Source: Bacillota bacterium (lineage in GTDB: Bacteria; Planctomycetota; UBA8108; UBA1146). Taken from it: a DNA stretch of 64,000 nt. The notes beneath the pieces were generated by a model. The model did no database searches. It saw only the letters and a program-made list of their open reading frames with translations, and was not told where the DNA came from. Of this stretch, positions 54,426 through 63,027 are shown in pieces (the first letter of the stretch is position 1; the number at the start of each line of letters is the position of its first letter). The position numbers were made by a program, and so were the translations under genes. The DNA is taken from positions 27,953 through 91,952 of the forward strand of contig QNYK01000108.1 of assembly GCA_003973385.1 (NCBI GenBank), read 5' to 3'.

Positions 54426-57400
54426 ATGGCTAGTTCGCACAACCCGTCTTTTCGCATCTATCTCATCCTCGATGGAGTCGAGACCGAAATCTCCACCGAG
54501 CAGACAAACCTCATCAGTTTTGGCAGATCTGATGAGTGTGATGTGGTCCTCGATATCCAGAAGGCGAGCCGGCTTCACGCCGAGATCCGCATCGAAGAAG
54601 GACAGTACCGGATCATCGACAGGCGTTCCTCCAATGGCACCCAGCTCAATGGAGAGCCGATCGACTCGGCAGTTCTGCGGGCTGGAGATCAAATAGCGAT
54701 CGGTTCTGCGAGAATCGAAATCAGACCTGCTGTCGCTCAACCATCTCCTCGATCAGCCCCTCGAACTCAGAAGCCTGTCGAAGAAAAGGCAAAATCGGCG
54801 CCTGTGGTCGGTCAGAAGAGTGGTGTGCCTGCACAGACTCGCAAGCCTTCGCTCGTGAAACGAAGACCAACTCCACTGGCGAGATTGACGGATGCTTCCC
54901 TGATGTTGTTGCTGGTCTTGCTGATGGTTCTGGTCGCTCGGGAATACTCTCTGGGGCCGAAGAAGATCCATCGGGCTCCCGGCACGATATCGGATCCAGC
55001 AGATCAGGTGACCTCGGCCATCGATTCCACTCCGATCGCAAGACCCCCCGATGAGGGAGAGGTGGAACTGGCACTGCTCGAACAGGAACTGGCGGCTGCA
55101 GAGATCACATGGGATTCCATCGGGGCGCTCAGAGGCATTGCACGCAGGTATCCAACGAGCCGAGCCGCAGTCATGTGCAGTGATCTTGCAGATGCGCTCG
55201 AGGGGTTGCGACTGGCAAGCGAAATCGAGAGGAGACAGGCGCTCGATGAGATGCTGGCTCCCCTGATCCTCGACAATAGATTCGGGGAGGCGGATGCCAT
55301 CGCTCGATTCTTGTCAGAAGTCGAGGGCTCTGCAGCCAGCAAGCAGTACTGGAGGAACCGAGCAGTAGAGATCATGTCGCTTGCTCGAGATGGACTGAAA
55401 ACTGTTCAGGAGCAGGTCACCTCACTCCTGGATGCGCGGCAGCCCGGTGAGGCCTTACGAGTAATTGCAGCCGCACGCTATCGCTTTGCTGGCATCCCGG
55501 AATACGAGCAGGTGTTTTCCGAACTGGTCGAGGGTGTGGCCGATGTGAGGCTGCGTGACCCACGGCGGCGAGAGCAATCTCCCAGGGAGTGGGCTTCCTT
55601 GCTGTCGCTCGCTCGTAGACTGATGGAAGAGTGCCGCTATCTGGAACTTCCACCTGTCTTGCACAGAGCCGTCGCTCTGGATCTACCCACCGAAGATCGC
55701 ATCGACGCGCTGGAGATGTTGGTCAGGGCAGCATCTCTCTCGACGATGTTCAGCGAGTTCCTGGAGGGAGCCTCGGGCGGGGAGTTGAAGGTGGAACTCG
55801 CGAGTGGGACCACTCGCGTGTTCCAGGCGACCAGTGAAGGCTTGACGCTGGAGAGGGAAATCGCCGGCGGCAAGATGATCGATAAACGACCCTGGCCGAG
55901 AGTCAGTTCGCAGGAGAGAGCGATCCTGTTCCGGGCAGTACCGCACTCGCTCGATGGCGTCATGGGGATGGTATTTCTGGCAGAGGCCGCCGGGGATGTT
56001 GAAGGCTTTCATCGGGCACTGGTCAATCTCCACCGGCGTTCAAGGGGCAAGGTACTGGCAGGAGCGATACTGGACCGGAGCCGTGGTGGAAGCCTCGGCA
56101 CCGGGGGATACGAGGAGTTTGATGGTCGACTGGTGACCTCGCTGGAGAAGCAACAGATCATCGAGAAGCGCAGGCTCAGGAAAGAGCGCGAACGCGAGGC
56201 GATCGCTCAGGCGAAACGTCTCAAGAAGTCCAACATGATCGAGGCCATCATCGAGTTCGTCCTGATCCTCCGTGAGCAGGGCTCATTCTCCCTGGCAGAT
56301 CGAATGCTCCGTGAAATTGTTGCCGAGTCTGACGATGCGGAGCAATCCTCAGACGCTCGTGAACTACTGGCAAGTTCCTATCTCGCAGAAGTTCCCCTGA
56401 GGGAATCCGGAGAGGCGACCAACCGTATCGACTTTTTCATTCTCGGAGATGGATATCAGGTCGAAGATGAGCAGCAGGAGATGTTCCTCAACCATGCTCG
56501 CACCTGTGAAAAGCTGCTCTTCTCGGTCGATCCATATCGGGAGTACGAACAGTATTTCAATGTCACTGCAGTGCACCTGCAGTCGAAAGATATGGGAGTC
56601 TCACGAGAGCCGGGCGAACTCGTCAAGGACACCGCTCTCGGCTGCTCTGTTCGATACGATGTCCTGACAACGAATGGTTCGAAGGTGTTTGACCTGCTGT
56701 CTCGGCTCGGTGATGCGGGTAAAGACAGGCAGACCGTGGTGATTGCCAACGATTCTGCTGGAGTTGCCACGGGTGGTGGAGGCGTTGCGAGTCTTCCAAA
56801 GGGCGCTCTGGGCCTGGTGAATCATGAAGTGGGGCATTCACTCGCTGGATTGCATGATGAGTACGATTACGAACCGGGGCAGAATCCGGACAAGCAGCCG
56901 CCTCCAACTCGAGATGACATCGTCGCGACGAGAGCTGCTCCTCCCAATCTGATGCATGGCAGTAACAAGCAGGAAGTGGAGGAGAGGGTCTTCTGGCGCG
57001 AGTGGATCGAGGCAGAGGATCGCTGGTGGAATGGTAGCCAGGTGGGACTCTTCGAGGGTGGGGATCGGAAGCCGTTTCATGTCTGGCGACCTCAGGTGTC
57101 CTGCATGATGCGGGACAACAGCGGATTTTGCGTCGTTTGCATGGAGCACATGGTCAAGGTGATCTATTCACGCGTGCGGCCGATCGATCGAGTTGATCCC
57201 GAGCCCGGTGATCTGATGCTCGAGAAGAGCACTGAAGACGAGGTCATCCTCAAGGTCTGGACACTTCAGCCTCGCACTCACGATCTCGAGGTGACCTGGC
57301 ATCTTCTCTCATTCGGTCTTCAGCGACCTGATCAGGCCGGGGATTCGAGCAGTGGTGGAACTGTTGTGGTCGACAACAGGCCAGGAGAACCATGGAGACG

Positions 57401-57584
57401 CGCACAAAGTGGCACCGATCCGACCGGGAAAACTGTTCAAGCAGCCCAGATTCGCGCCAAGGACCTGGAACCGGGCTGGCACCGGGTTCGTTGTGCGGTG
57501 AAGGATCCGACCCGGTGGGTACTTCGAGATGATCAGGGGCTGCTGCAGCAGCAACTGGAATGGTGGGTGGAAGTGCGCCCCTGA
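54426..57584 (+). CDS. FHA domain - transmembrane - M64 peptidase fusion protein
   Basis: 1052 residues in three parts. Residues 10-100: an FHA phosphothreonine-binding domain with GRS (33-35), SRLH (48-51) and SSNGT (68-72). Residues about 157-171: one transmembrane helix (LMLLLVLLMVLVA). Residues 190-650: long helical region with TPR-like stretches. Residues about 670-930: an M64 (IgA peptidase) domain opening IDFFILGDGYQ, with zinc site HEVGHSLAGLHDEY (H800, E801, H804) and a SCMMRDN...CVVCMEH segment, then a C-terminal beta domain. The peptidase should face the periplasm and FHA the cytoplasm. ATG 54426 follows GGAG. Confidence 0.85.
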   Translation: MASSHNPSFRIYLILDGVETEISTEQTNLISFGRSDECDVVLDIQKASRLHAEIRIEEGQYRIIDRRSSNGTQLNGEPIDSAVLRAGDQIAIGSARIEIRPAVAQPSPRSAPRTQKPVEEKAKSAPVVGQKSGVPAQTRKPSLVKRRPTPLARLTDASLMLLLVLLMVLVAREYSLGPKKIHRAPGTISDPADQVTSAIDSTPIARPPDEGEVELALLEQELAAAEITWDSIGALRGIARRYPTSRAAVMCSDLADALEGLRLASEIERRQALDEMLAPLILDNRFGEADAIARFLSEVEGSAASKQYWRNRAVEIMSLARDGLKTVQEQVTSLLDARQPGEALRVIAAARYRFAGIPEYEQVFSELVEGVADVRLRDPRRREQSPREWASLLSLARRLMEECRYLELPPVLHRAVALDLPTEDRIDALEMLVRAASLSTMFSEFLEGASGGELKVELASGTTRVFQATSEGLTLEREIAGGKMIDKRPWPRVSSQERAILFRAVPHSLDGVMGMVFLAEAAGDVEGFHRALVNLHRRSRGKVLAGAILDRSRGGSLGTGGYEEFDGRLVTSLEKQQIIEKRRLRKEREREAIAQAKRLKKSNMIEAIIEFVLILREQGSFSLADRMLREIVAESDDAEQSSDARELLASSYLAEVPLRESGEATNRIDFFILGDGYQVEDEQQEMFLNHARTCEKLLFSVDPYREYEQYFNVTAVHLQSKDMGVSREPGELVKDTALGCSVRYDVLTTNGSKVFDLLSRLGDAGKDRQTVVIANDSAGVATGGGGVASLPKGALGLVNHEVGHSLAGLHDEYDYEPGQNPDKQPPPTRDDIVATRAAPPNLMHGSNKQEVEERVFWREWIEAEDRWWNGSQVGLFEGGDRKPFHVWRPQVSCMMRDNSGFCVVCMEHMVKVIYSRVRPIDRVDPEPGDLMLEKSTEDEVILKVWTLQPRTHDLEVTWHLLSFGLQRPDQAGDSSSGGTVVVDNRPGEPWRRAQSGTDPTGKTVQAAQIRAKDLEPGWHRVRCAVKDPTRWVLRDDQGLLQQQLEWWVEVRP

Positions 57585-57632
57585 GCGGTGCATCATGCGC
57601 CTACGCCGAAGTTATGAAAGCGAGCGAGCCCC

Positions 57633-58490
57633 TTGTCCCAATCTCGTCTGATCACCGTCAGCAGCGGCAAGGGTGGTGCTGGGAAGACCTTTGTTTCCAT
57701 CCTGTTTTGCCGTGAACTGGCGCGTCTCGGAAAAAGGGTCGCACTGATCGATGTCGACCTGGGCACACCCAATGTCCACATAAAACTGCGCCAGAAACCG
57801 TCCAAGAGCCTCGATAGTGTCCTGCAACAGCAGTGTTCTCTCTCCTCGGCTCTCGTCGAGATTCCTGCAGATCAGTGGCAACCGGCGGTCGCCCCCGGCG
57901 GCAAGTTCTACTTCCTCAAGGGGGTCAGTGGGGCCTCGGAATTTCTTGGAGGGGACCTCGATACCCAGGACAAGTTCTTGCTGGATTTCCAGGGGCTGAT
58001 GGCTCAACTTGCAGACGAGGTGGATCTGATCGTCCTCGACACTGGCGCCGGGGTAGAATTTAATGTGGTCCCCTTCTGCATGATGGCTGAGGACCTGCTG
58101 GTCGTGGTCTGCGATGACGAGTCCTCTCGCAGCGATGCCTGGGAACTGATGGCGATCGTGCAGGGCCTGAAGGATCCTCCGCAAAGCTGGGTGATCGCAA
58201 ACCAGGTCAAGGATGAGAAGATGGGCAAGACGATCAGCAATTATCTTGTGAAGTTGCTGAAGAAGTACTGTCGCTCAACCACTGCATTGCCGGAATACCT
58301 CGGTTGGATTCCTGATTCCGGTGAGTCGAGTTCCTCTGCGAAGGAACAGTCCAGAGCCATCGATCTGATGGATACAGAGACGGATGCCTCCCGAGCGATA
58401 CATCAACTGGCGACGCTACTTCTGAAACACCACGCTGAAGATGTTGGAGACGGTTACCACGATCGGGTGCAGAGTATCCTCAACCGCTGA
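57633..58490 (+). CDS. MinD/FlhG/ParA-like ATPase
   Basis: 285 residues with a deviant Walker A KGGAGKTF (13-20), switch motif VALIDVDLGTPNVHI and VDLIVLDTGAGVEFN (Walker B), the MinD/FlhG set. There is an unusual middle insertion (SGASEFLGGDLDTQDKFLL) and no obvious C-terminal amphipathic membrane helix. Such ATPases position flagella, division or chromosome complexes. Start is a TTG at 57633 with only a weak ribosome site. No flagellar or chromosome-partition partner (ParB, FlhF) is adjacent, so its cargo is unknown. Confidence 0.82.
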   Translation: MSQSRLITVSSGKGGAGKTFVSILFCRELARLGKRVALIDVDLGTPNVHIKLRQKPSKSLDSVLQQQCSLSSALVEIPADQWQPAVAPGGKFYFLKGVSGASEFLGGDLDTQDKFLLDFQGLMAQLADEVDLIVLDTGAGVEFNVVPFCMMAEDLLVVVCDDESSRSDAWELMAIVQGLKDPPQSWVIANQVKDEKMGKTISNYLVKLLKKYCRSTTALPEYLGWIPDSGESSSSAKEQSRAIDLMDTETDASRAIHQLATLLLKHHAEDVGDGYHDRVQSILNR

Positions 58491-58618
58491 TCGGGAACAG
58501 ATCCGCAAGGCGACTTGCAGATGCCCTCGAGCGACAGCAGAACGTCCCGGGTCGAATCATCTGGGGCTCTCTGAGAAGTGTGGTGGGGATGGGACTCGAG
58601 GCGGGCAAACCGGTTCGA

Positions 58619-58756
58619 TTAGCCCCAGGCGGTCATACGAGAACTGCCGCGACGTCGGCGCGCATTGATCTGCTTGCGTCCGGCCTTGGTACGCATGCGG
58701 GCACGGAACCCTTGCTTCTTGCGCTTGATGCCGCTTTTGCGAATCTTGACCTTCAT
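58619..58756 (-). CDS. rpmH: Ribosomal protein bL34
   Basis: A 45-residue very basic protein. IKRKKQGFRARMRTKAGRKQ followed by INARRRRG matches the bL34 core (RKRxxxHGFRxRMxTKxGRxxLxxRRxKGR); the N-terminus (MKVKIRKSG) departs from the usual MKRTFQPS form. It sits near the peptide-exit tunnel of the 50S subunit. ATG 58756 follows GGAGG. Unusually, no rnpA follows: only 128 bases separate it from the convergent MinD-like gene, and dnaA is not nearby. It lies 74 bases downstream of the DUF1080 gene. Confidence 0.88.
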   Translation of the reverse strand: MKVKIRKSGIKRKKQGFRARMRTKAGRKQINARRRRGSSRMTAWG

Positions 58757-58772
58757 GGCGTCCTCCGTGTTA

Positions 58773-58824
58773 TTGCACCGAAGCCAGGAGTCTACCGGGG
58801 ACCATTTTGGGGTGCAACGGCTTC
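58773..58824 (-). other. Interleaved inverted repeats in the rpmH leader
   Basis: TTGCACC (58773-58779) pairs with GGTGCAA (58811-58817), and GAAGCC (58780-58785) pairs with GGCTTC (58819-58824). The order is B-A-B'-A', so the stems exclude each other as simple hairpins or form a pseudoknot. Lies between the DUF1080 stop and the rpmH ribosome site. Confidence 0.4.
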
Positions 58825-58830
58825 CGGGGC

Positions 58831-59949
58831 CTACTCTTGCGGCTTTTTGCCGGGTTCAGGGCGCGTGCTGGCAACCAGCACCTCAAATCCCTCTATTCTT
58901 GATCGGCGACCACTCAGCACGATCCTGGTCGCTGAAAGTGGACCAGGACACTCCCAGCGAAGCCGTGATGACCCATCGCCGAGGACCAGGGTGGTGGAGG
59001 TCTCATCGCCGCTGAATACCTGGAATCGACCCTTGAAACTGGCTCCGCCCGCCTCCACGGACAGTTCTTCAGTCGGGTCGCCATCTCCGCTGCAGGAGAA
59101 GCGGACTCGATCATTGGTGAACTCGACCGAGTTCCTGGCTCCCCAGTGGAATCCGACTGCGGAGTCGTCGTCATCGCTGGCGAGTTTGACGCGAAATGTG
59201 CAGCAACCATCGGGCAGATTCAGTTGCCCCACCCAGCCGTGAATTGGGGGCCGCTCCACCGCGCTCCAGTGATGCGACCCGAGGTCCCGGATGCGCAATC
59301 CACGCCAGCGTATCTCGAGCGGTTCCTTGCGGTTTCCGACGCCGTGAACCTGTAGCCCTATGAAGCCACTGAGGCGACGGGTGTCGAACACCTGTGCTGC
59401 TGGCACGCCGTTGAGCCAGGTTTGGATCCGGGCTCCGACCGCGACCACCCGGACATGGTTCCAGTCGAGCGGTTTGTGAGCGGCGCGTGCCTCGGGATTG
59501 TCCTTGAGGTCGTCGATCCAGCCGCGGTCTCCCTCTTCGTAGAGCCCGGCGCTCCAGAATCGTTTTCGCTTGTCGTCTACATCGATCTCGACCTGGAAAC
59601 CACGGGCGCTGCGACCTCTGGCCTCGCTGCGGATCTGAACCCCTGAATTGAGTGATGTGTCACAGAGGAACTCGTACTCCAGCTCGAAATCTCCAAACTG
59701 GCGCTCGCTGGTGAGCCAGGTGTTGGGGCTGCCCTGGGTCGTCTGTCCAATCACCACCGAGTCCTCGACGCGGTAGCGTGCCGTCCCGCCAAGAACCTTC
59801 CAGCCGGCGAGGTCGTCCGGTGGCACCAGTGATTCCCAGGCCACCTTGCTCGACTCGTCTGCAGTCATCGTCGGCATCGCTTCAGCGACTGCCGGGAGGT
59901 GGATGGTACTGGTGTGGAGGAGAAGGGATGCAAACCAGAGGAAACTCAT
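58831..59949 (-). CDS. DUF1080 (3-keto-disaccharide hydrolase/concanavalin-like) secreted protein
   Basis: 372 residues: signal peptide (MSFLWFASLLLHTSTIHLPAVAEA), then a DUF1080 domain with LVPPDDLAGWKVLGGTARYRVEDSVVIG, FELEYEFLCDTSLNSGVQIRS, the NHVRVVAVGARIQTWLNGVPAAQV strand pair and SGFIGLQVHGVG. A second beta domain of about 120 residues follows, with no clear family. DUF1080 proteins have been linked to 3-keto-glucoside hydrolysis. ATG 59949 overlaps the cytochrome stop (ATGA), and the two are probably a functional pair. Confidence 0.82.
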   Translation of the reverse strand: MSFLWFASLLLHTSTIHLPAVAEAMPTMTADESSKVAWESLVPPDDLAGWKVLGGTARYRVEDSVVIGQTTQGSPNTWLTSERQFGDFELEYEFLCDTSLNSGVQIRSEARGRSARGFQVEIDVDDKRKRFWSAGLYEEGDRGWIDDLKDNPEARAAHKPLDWNHVRVVAVGARIQTWLNGVPAAQVFDTRRLSGFIGLQVHGVGNRKEPLEIRWRGLRIRDLGSHHWSAVERPPIHGWVGQLNLPDGCCTFRVKLASDDDDSAVGFHWGARNSVEFTNDRVRFSCSGDGDPTEELSVEAGGASFKGRFQVFSGDETSTTLVLGDGSSRLRWECPGPLSATRIVLSGRRSRIEGFEVLVASTRPEPGKKPQE

Positions 59950-62549
59950 CGAGGGTCCCCTTTCAGAGTCTCGACAGTCCACGGTAAGGTCCGACCCGCC
60001 GTCAAGCGACGAAGATCGGTCACCTTCTGTGGATCGATGGGGTCGCCCGCGTGGCCCCACTGGCGTCGAGTCCAGGTCAATACCGCTGCGATGCCTTCAT
60101 CATCGAGCAGCGGGTTCTCGCGATGTCCCGGCATCGTGATGTCCCAGGTTTCCCCGTCGACCTCCATCGGGCCGGTGATTCCATCGAGAACCAGGCGGAT
60201 GGGAATACTCTCCTCGCCCAGCAACCAGGGGCTGTCGATCAAGGACGGCCCGAGACCGGGTTGCCCTTTTCCCGACGGACCATGACAGAGTGCGCAGGAT
60301 GATGCGAAGGCGACCGCACCCCGGCTGGCGAGTCGGCGCTGGGATTCGGTCCATGGAGTGACTTCGGGCAACGACGAGGGATCGAAGGTGAGGCGGGTGA
60401 TGATGGCCTGTGCATCCCTGGTCACTGCAGCGGGTAGATCCTTTCGCTCCAGTACTGGCGGGATGATGGCCAGCACCGGCGCCTTCCAGCGCTTGTCAGC
60501 GGCGGTCACCTGGATGCCCCCGAGAATCGCCGCAAGACGCGGATCTGAAGAATCGAGATCATCGAGCGAGTCGAGCAGCAGTCCGAGCGAGAAGGGGTGT
60601 GAACGCAGTGCCGATCGGGTGGTTTCCTCGAGCAGGGCTTCTCGGCCCTCGAAAGCATCGATGTGGTTGCCGAGAAAACGTCCGATCCGCTCGATCTGGT
60701 AATTCTTCCAGCCGCTCAGTGCCGCCATGCGGATGTGAGGGTTGGTGCCATCTCGGCGCAGCATCTCGAGCATCGAGGCGAAGGCTCCGGGGTGGTCCTG
60801 GAATGCCCCGAGTGCCAGTACCCTGTGGATCTTCTCGATCTCGGAGAACTCCGCCGTGTTGGCAGTGAGTGCTGCCACGACCTGAGTCACCTGATCGGCT
60901 GGCAGCGGCGTCGGTTCCCCGACGATGCGACAGGCCGCGCGACGCACTCGTTCGTCCGGATCCTGTAGAGCCTGGCACAGCATCTCGCCATCCACGGCAC
61001 CCAACCCACTCAGCGTCCAGAGTGCATGAACGCGACCGATCGCCATCGAGTCGCTGGAATCGTCTGCCGCTAGCAGCTGTTTCAACTCCTTCACCGGTGC
61101 CAGGCTTCCCGCCTCGACCAGAAGCCGTTGAGCCTGATCGCGCACCCAGCCGACCGGGTGGTCGAGTGCCCGGATGCGCCCCGCTTCGCCGGCGAGCAAT
61201 CCCAGTGGTTCCGTCTGAGCCTTCTCATCATCGGCGACGACTCGCCAGATCCGGCCGAGGCCGATGGGTTGCTCCAGCTTGCGCTCCTCGACCTGCTTGC
61301 GCAGATACGAGGTGACGAACTGGCGGTGCTGGACGACTCCCCTGTAGATATCAACGACATACAGGTTGCCGTCGGGACCGACCTCTACATCGACGGGTCG
61401 GAACCTTTCATCGGTGGACGCGAGGAATGCCTGCTGGACATACTGGTCGTGGGGAAAGGTCAACTGCTCACCCGAGAGCTTCACGCCCTGCTCCTGCATC
61501 CGAAAGGCACCGACCAGGTTCCCGGTGGTCTCGGCGACGAAGGCAACACCATTCCAGTCGTCACCCCAGCGATGGCTGCGGAAGATGGTCAGGCCGGCGG
61601 CGGATGTGTTGCGACGCAGTCGCCCATCCTCTCTCAGCATGCCAGGCTGGTAACCGCGATTGATGCCTGTATTCATCCGCACCGGCCAGGTCGACTCATC
61701 CGTGATGACACGATGACCGGAGCGACCCGGTTGGCCGACCGGTTTGCCGCAGTTGGGATTACGCAGCAGCATCTCGGTGGGAAGTGGATCGCACAGTACC
61801 CATGTCGAGTTGTGATTGAAGAAGAGCCGCCCGAGGTCGTCCTGGGCGAGGCCCCACTGGCCGCGGAAGGCTGTAGCATCCATCTCGATGGTCGGTTTTC
61901 CAGCGACTACATCGAAGCGAAATCGGCGGCTGCTCTTTGAATTGTAGAACCAGTTGTCGACGGCGCGAAGCAGCGCACTTTCGGTGTGTTCGACCACATC
62001 GGGATTGGCATCGCCGTAGCGTGCCACCTCGCTACGACGATCACAGCGAAGGTCGCCGTCGAGATCGCGGCAATACCACAGATGCGGCGGTTCGGCGATC
62101 AGCACTCCACCCTCGACGATGGAGATGGCGCGTGGGCTGACCAGGCCGTCGAGAAACACCGTACTCTGCTCGTAGCGACCGTCCCCATCGAGGTCTTCCA
62201 GTACCACGACCTGCCCCAGCGGGTCCGTCTCGCCATCACCATCGACGGTTCTCATGTAGGCTCGAAGTTCCACGACCCACAGGCGCCCCTTCTCATCCCA
62301 GGCGATGGCGATGGGATCGACAACGTGTGGTTCGCAAGCTGCAAGTTCAACCCTGAAACCGGGCGCCACCTGAAACGAATCGAGAGCCTGTTGCGGGGTC
62401 AGAACCGGAGCCGGCGGAACATCCCACTGGCGCCAGTTCTCGTTCTGTGTTTCGCCGGCTCGATCGCCATTTTGCCCCGGCAGCGGTGGTCCAGTCAGGA
62501 CCAGCAAGGCCACCCAGCAGAAGGACAGAAACTTGTGGGCAAAACTCAT
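59946..62549 (-). CDS. PVC-type membrane-bound dehydrogenase/c-type cytochrome
   Basis: 867 residues: signal peptide (FLSFCWVALLVLTGPPLPGQ), a large NHL/propeller-like sugar-dehydrogenase domain (FQVAPGFRVELAACEPHVVDPIAIAWDEKGRLWVVE split by turns; PDGNLYVVDIYRG), a HEAT-repeat region (about 480-750) and a C-terminal cytochrome c with heme site CALCH and axial Met in ITMPGH. This is the PVC-type heme-binding architecture, probably oxidising a sugar in the periplasm. ATG 62549 follows GAAGGA. Its TGA overlaps the DUF1080 start. Confidence 0.9.
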   Translation of the reverse strand: MSFAHKFLSFCWVALLVLTGPPLPGQNGDRAGETQNENWRQWDVPPAPVLTPQQALDSFQVAPGFRVELAACEPHVVDPIAIAWDEKGRLWVVELRAYMRTVDGDGETDPLGQVVVLEDLDGDGRYEQSTVFLDGLVSPRAISIVEGGVLIAEPPHLWYCRDLDGDLRCDRRSEVARYGDANPDVVEHTESALLRAVDNWFYNSKSSRRFRFDVVAGKPTIEMDATAFRGQWGLAQDDLGRLFFNHNSTWVLCDPLPTEMLLRNPNCGKPVGQPGRSGHRVITDESTWPVRMNTGINRGYQPGMLREDGRLRRNTSAAGLTIFRSHRWGDDWNGVAFVAETTGNLVGAFRMQEQGVKLSGEQLTFPHDQYVQQAFLASTDERFRPVDVEVGPDGNLYVVDIYRGVVQHRQFVTSYLRKQVEERKLEQPIGLGRIWRVVADDEKAQTEPLGLLAGEAGRIRALDHPVGWVRDQAQRLLVEAGSLAPVKELKQLLAADDSSDSMAIGRVHALWTLSGLGAVDGEMLCQALQDPDERVRRAACRIVGEPTPLPADQVTQVVAALTANTAEFSEIEKIHRVLALGAFQDHPGAFASMLEMLRRDGTNPHIRMAALSGWKNYQIERIGRFLGNHIDAFEGREALLEETTRSALRSHPFSLGLLLDSLDDLDSSDPRLAAILGGIQVTAADKRWKAPVLAIIPPVLERKDLPAAVTRDAQAIITRLTFDPSSLPEVTPWTESQRRLASRGAVAFASSCALCHGPSGKGQPGLGPSLIDSPWLLGEESIPIRLVLDGITGPMEVDGETWDITMPGHRENPLLDDEGIAAVLTWTRRQWGHAGDPIDPQKVTDLRRLTAGRTLPWTVETLKGDPR

Positions 62550-62554
62550 CGAGG

Positions 62555-62890
62555 TCAATCCTTCGCCGGCGGGGTCGATTTTCCGATCAACTTGCGGAAG
62601 CCCTCCTGGATGATGAAGAGTGGGCCGATCAGCAGGAATCGTGGGTCCTTCATGAAGGAAGGTTTGTTCCCCTCGATTCCGTGTCCGATGAACTGGAGGA
62701 TCCAGCCACCGACGAACAGCCCCACGCCCCATTGCCAGTTGAAGAAGACCACCACGAGCGAGGCGACGATGGCGGGGATTCCGATGAAATGGGTGAGGTG
62801 GTTGAGCGGGTGGTTGTGGTCCGCGCGGTAGCGATCGATCCAACTGCCGACGGAGCCGGAATCCTCCGGCGATGGTGGTGCTTCGGTCAT
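62555..62890 (-). CDS. Mpo1-like (DUF962) membrane protein
   Basis: 111 residues, Mpo1/YGL010w-like family: HNHPLNHLTHFIGIPAI, GWILQFIGHGIEGNKPSFMKDPRFLLIGPLFI carry the conserved His motifs of these ER/membrane alpha-oxidation dioxygenases, which in yeast act on 2-hydroxy fatty acids. Two hydrophobic segments. ATG 62890 follows GGAGG. Five bases before the cytochrome start on the same strand; the functional link is not obvious. Confidence 0.85.
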   Translation of the reverse strand: MTEAPPSPEDSGSVGSWIDRYRADHNHPLNHLTHFIGIPAIVASLVVVFFNWQWGVGLFVGGWILQFIGHGIEGNKPSFMKDPRFLLIGPLFIIQEGFRKLIGKSTPPAKD

Positions 62891-63027
62891 CTCGAACCTC
62901 CGCCGAGATTGTCCATCCATTTCGGTTCGGGTTCCATCTTCACTTGCATCGACAGGGCCGACTTGCGCCCCTGCTGTGAGGGGGCGATGCTGGAGGCCGC
63001 CGGGGGCGATTTCCGGCCTGGAGGGCC

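Noticed and set aside
58491..58618. rnpA downstream of rpmH
   Set aside because: The gap is 128 bases and its reading frames show no RnpA motif; a full RnpA needs about 330 bases.
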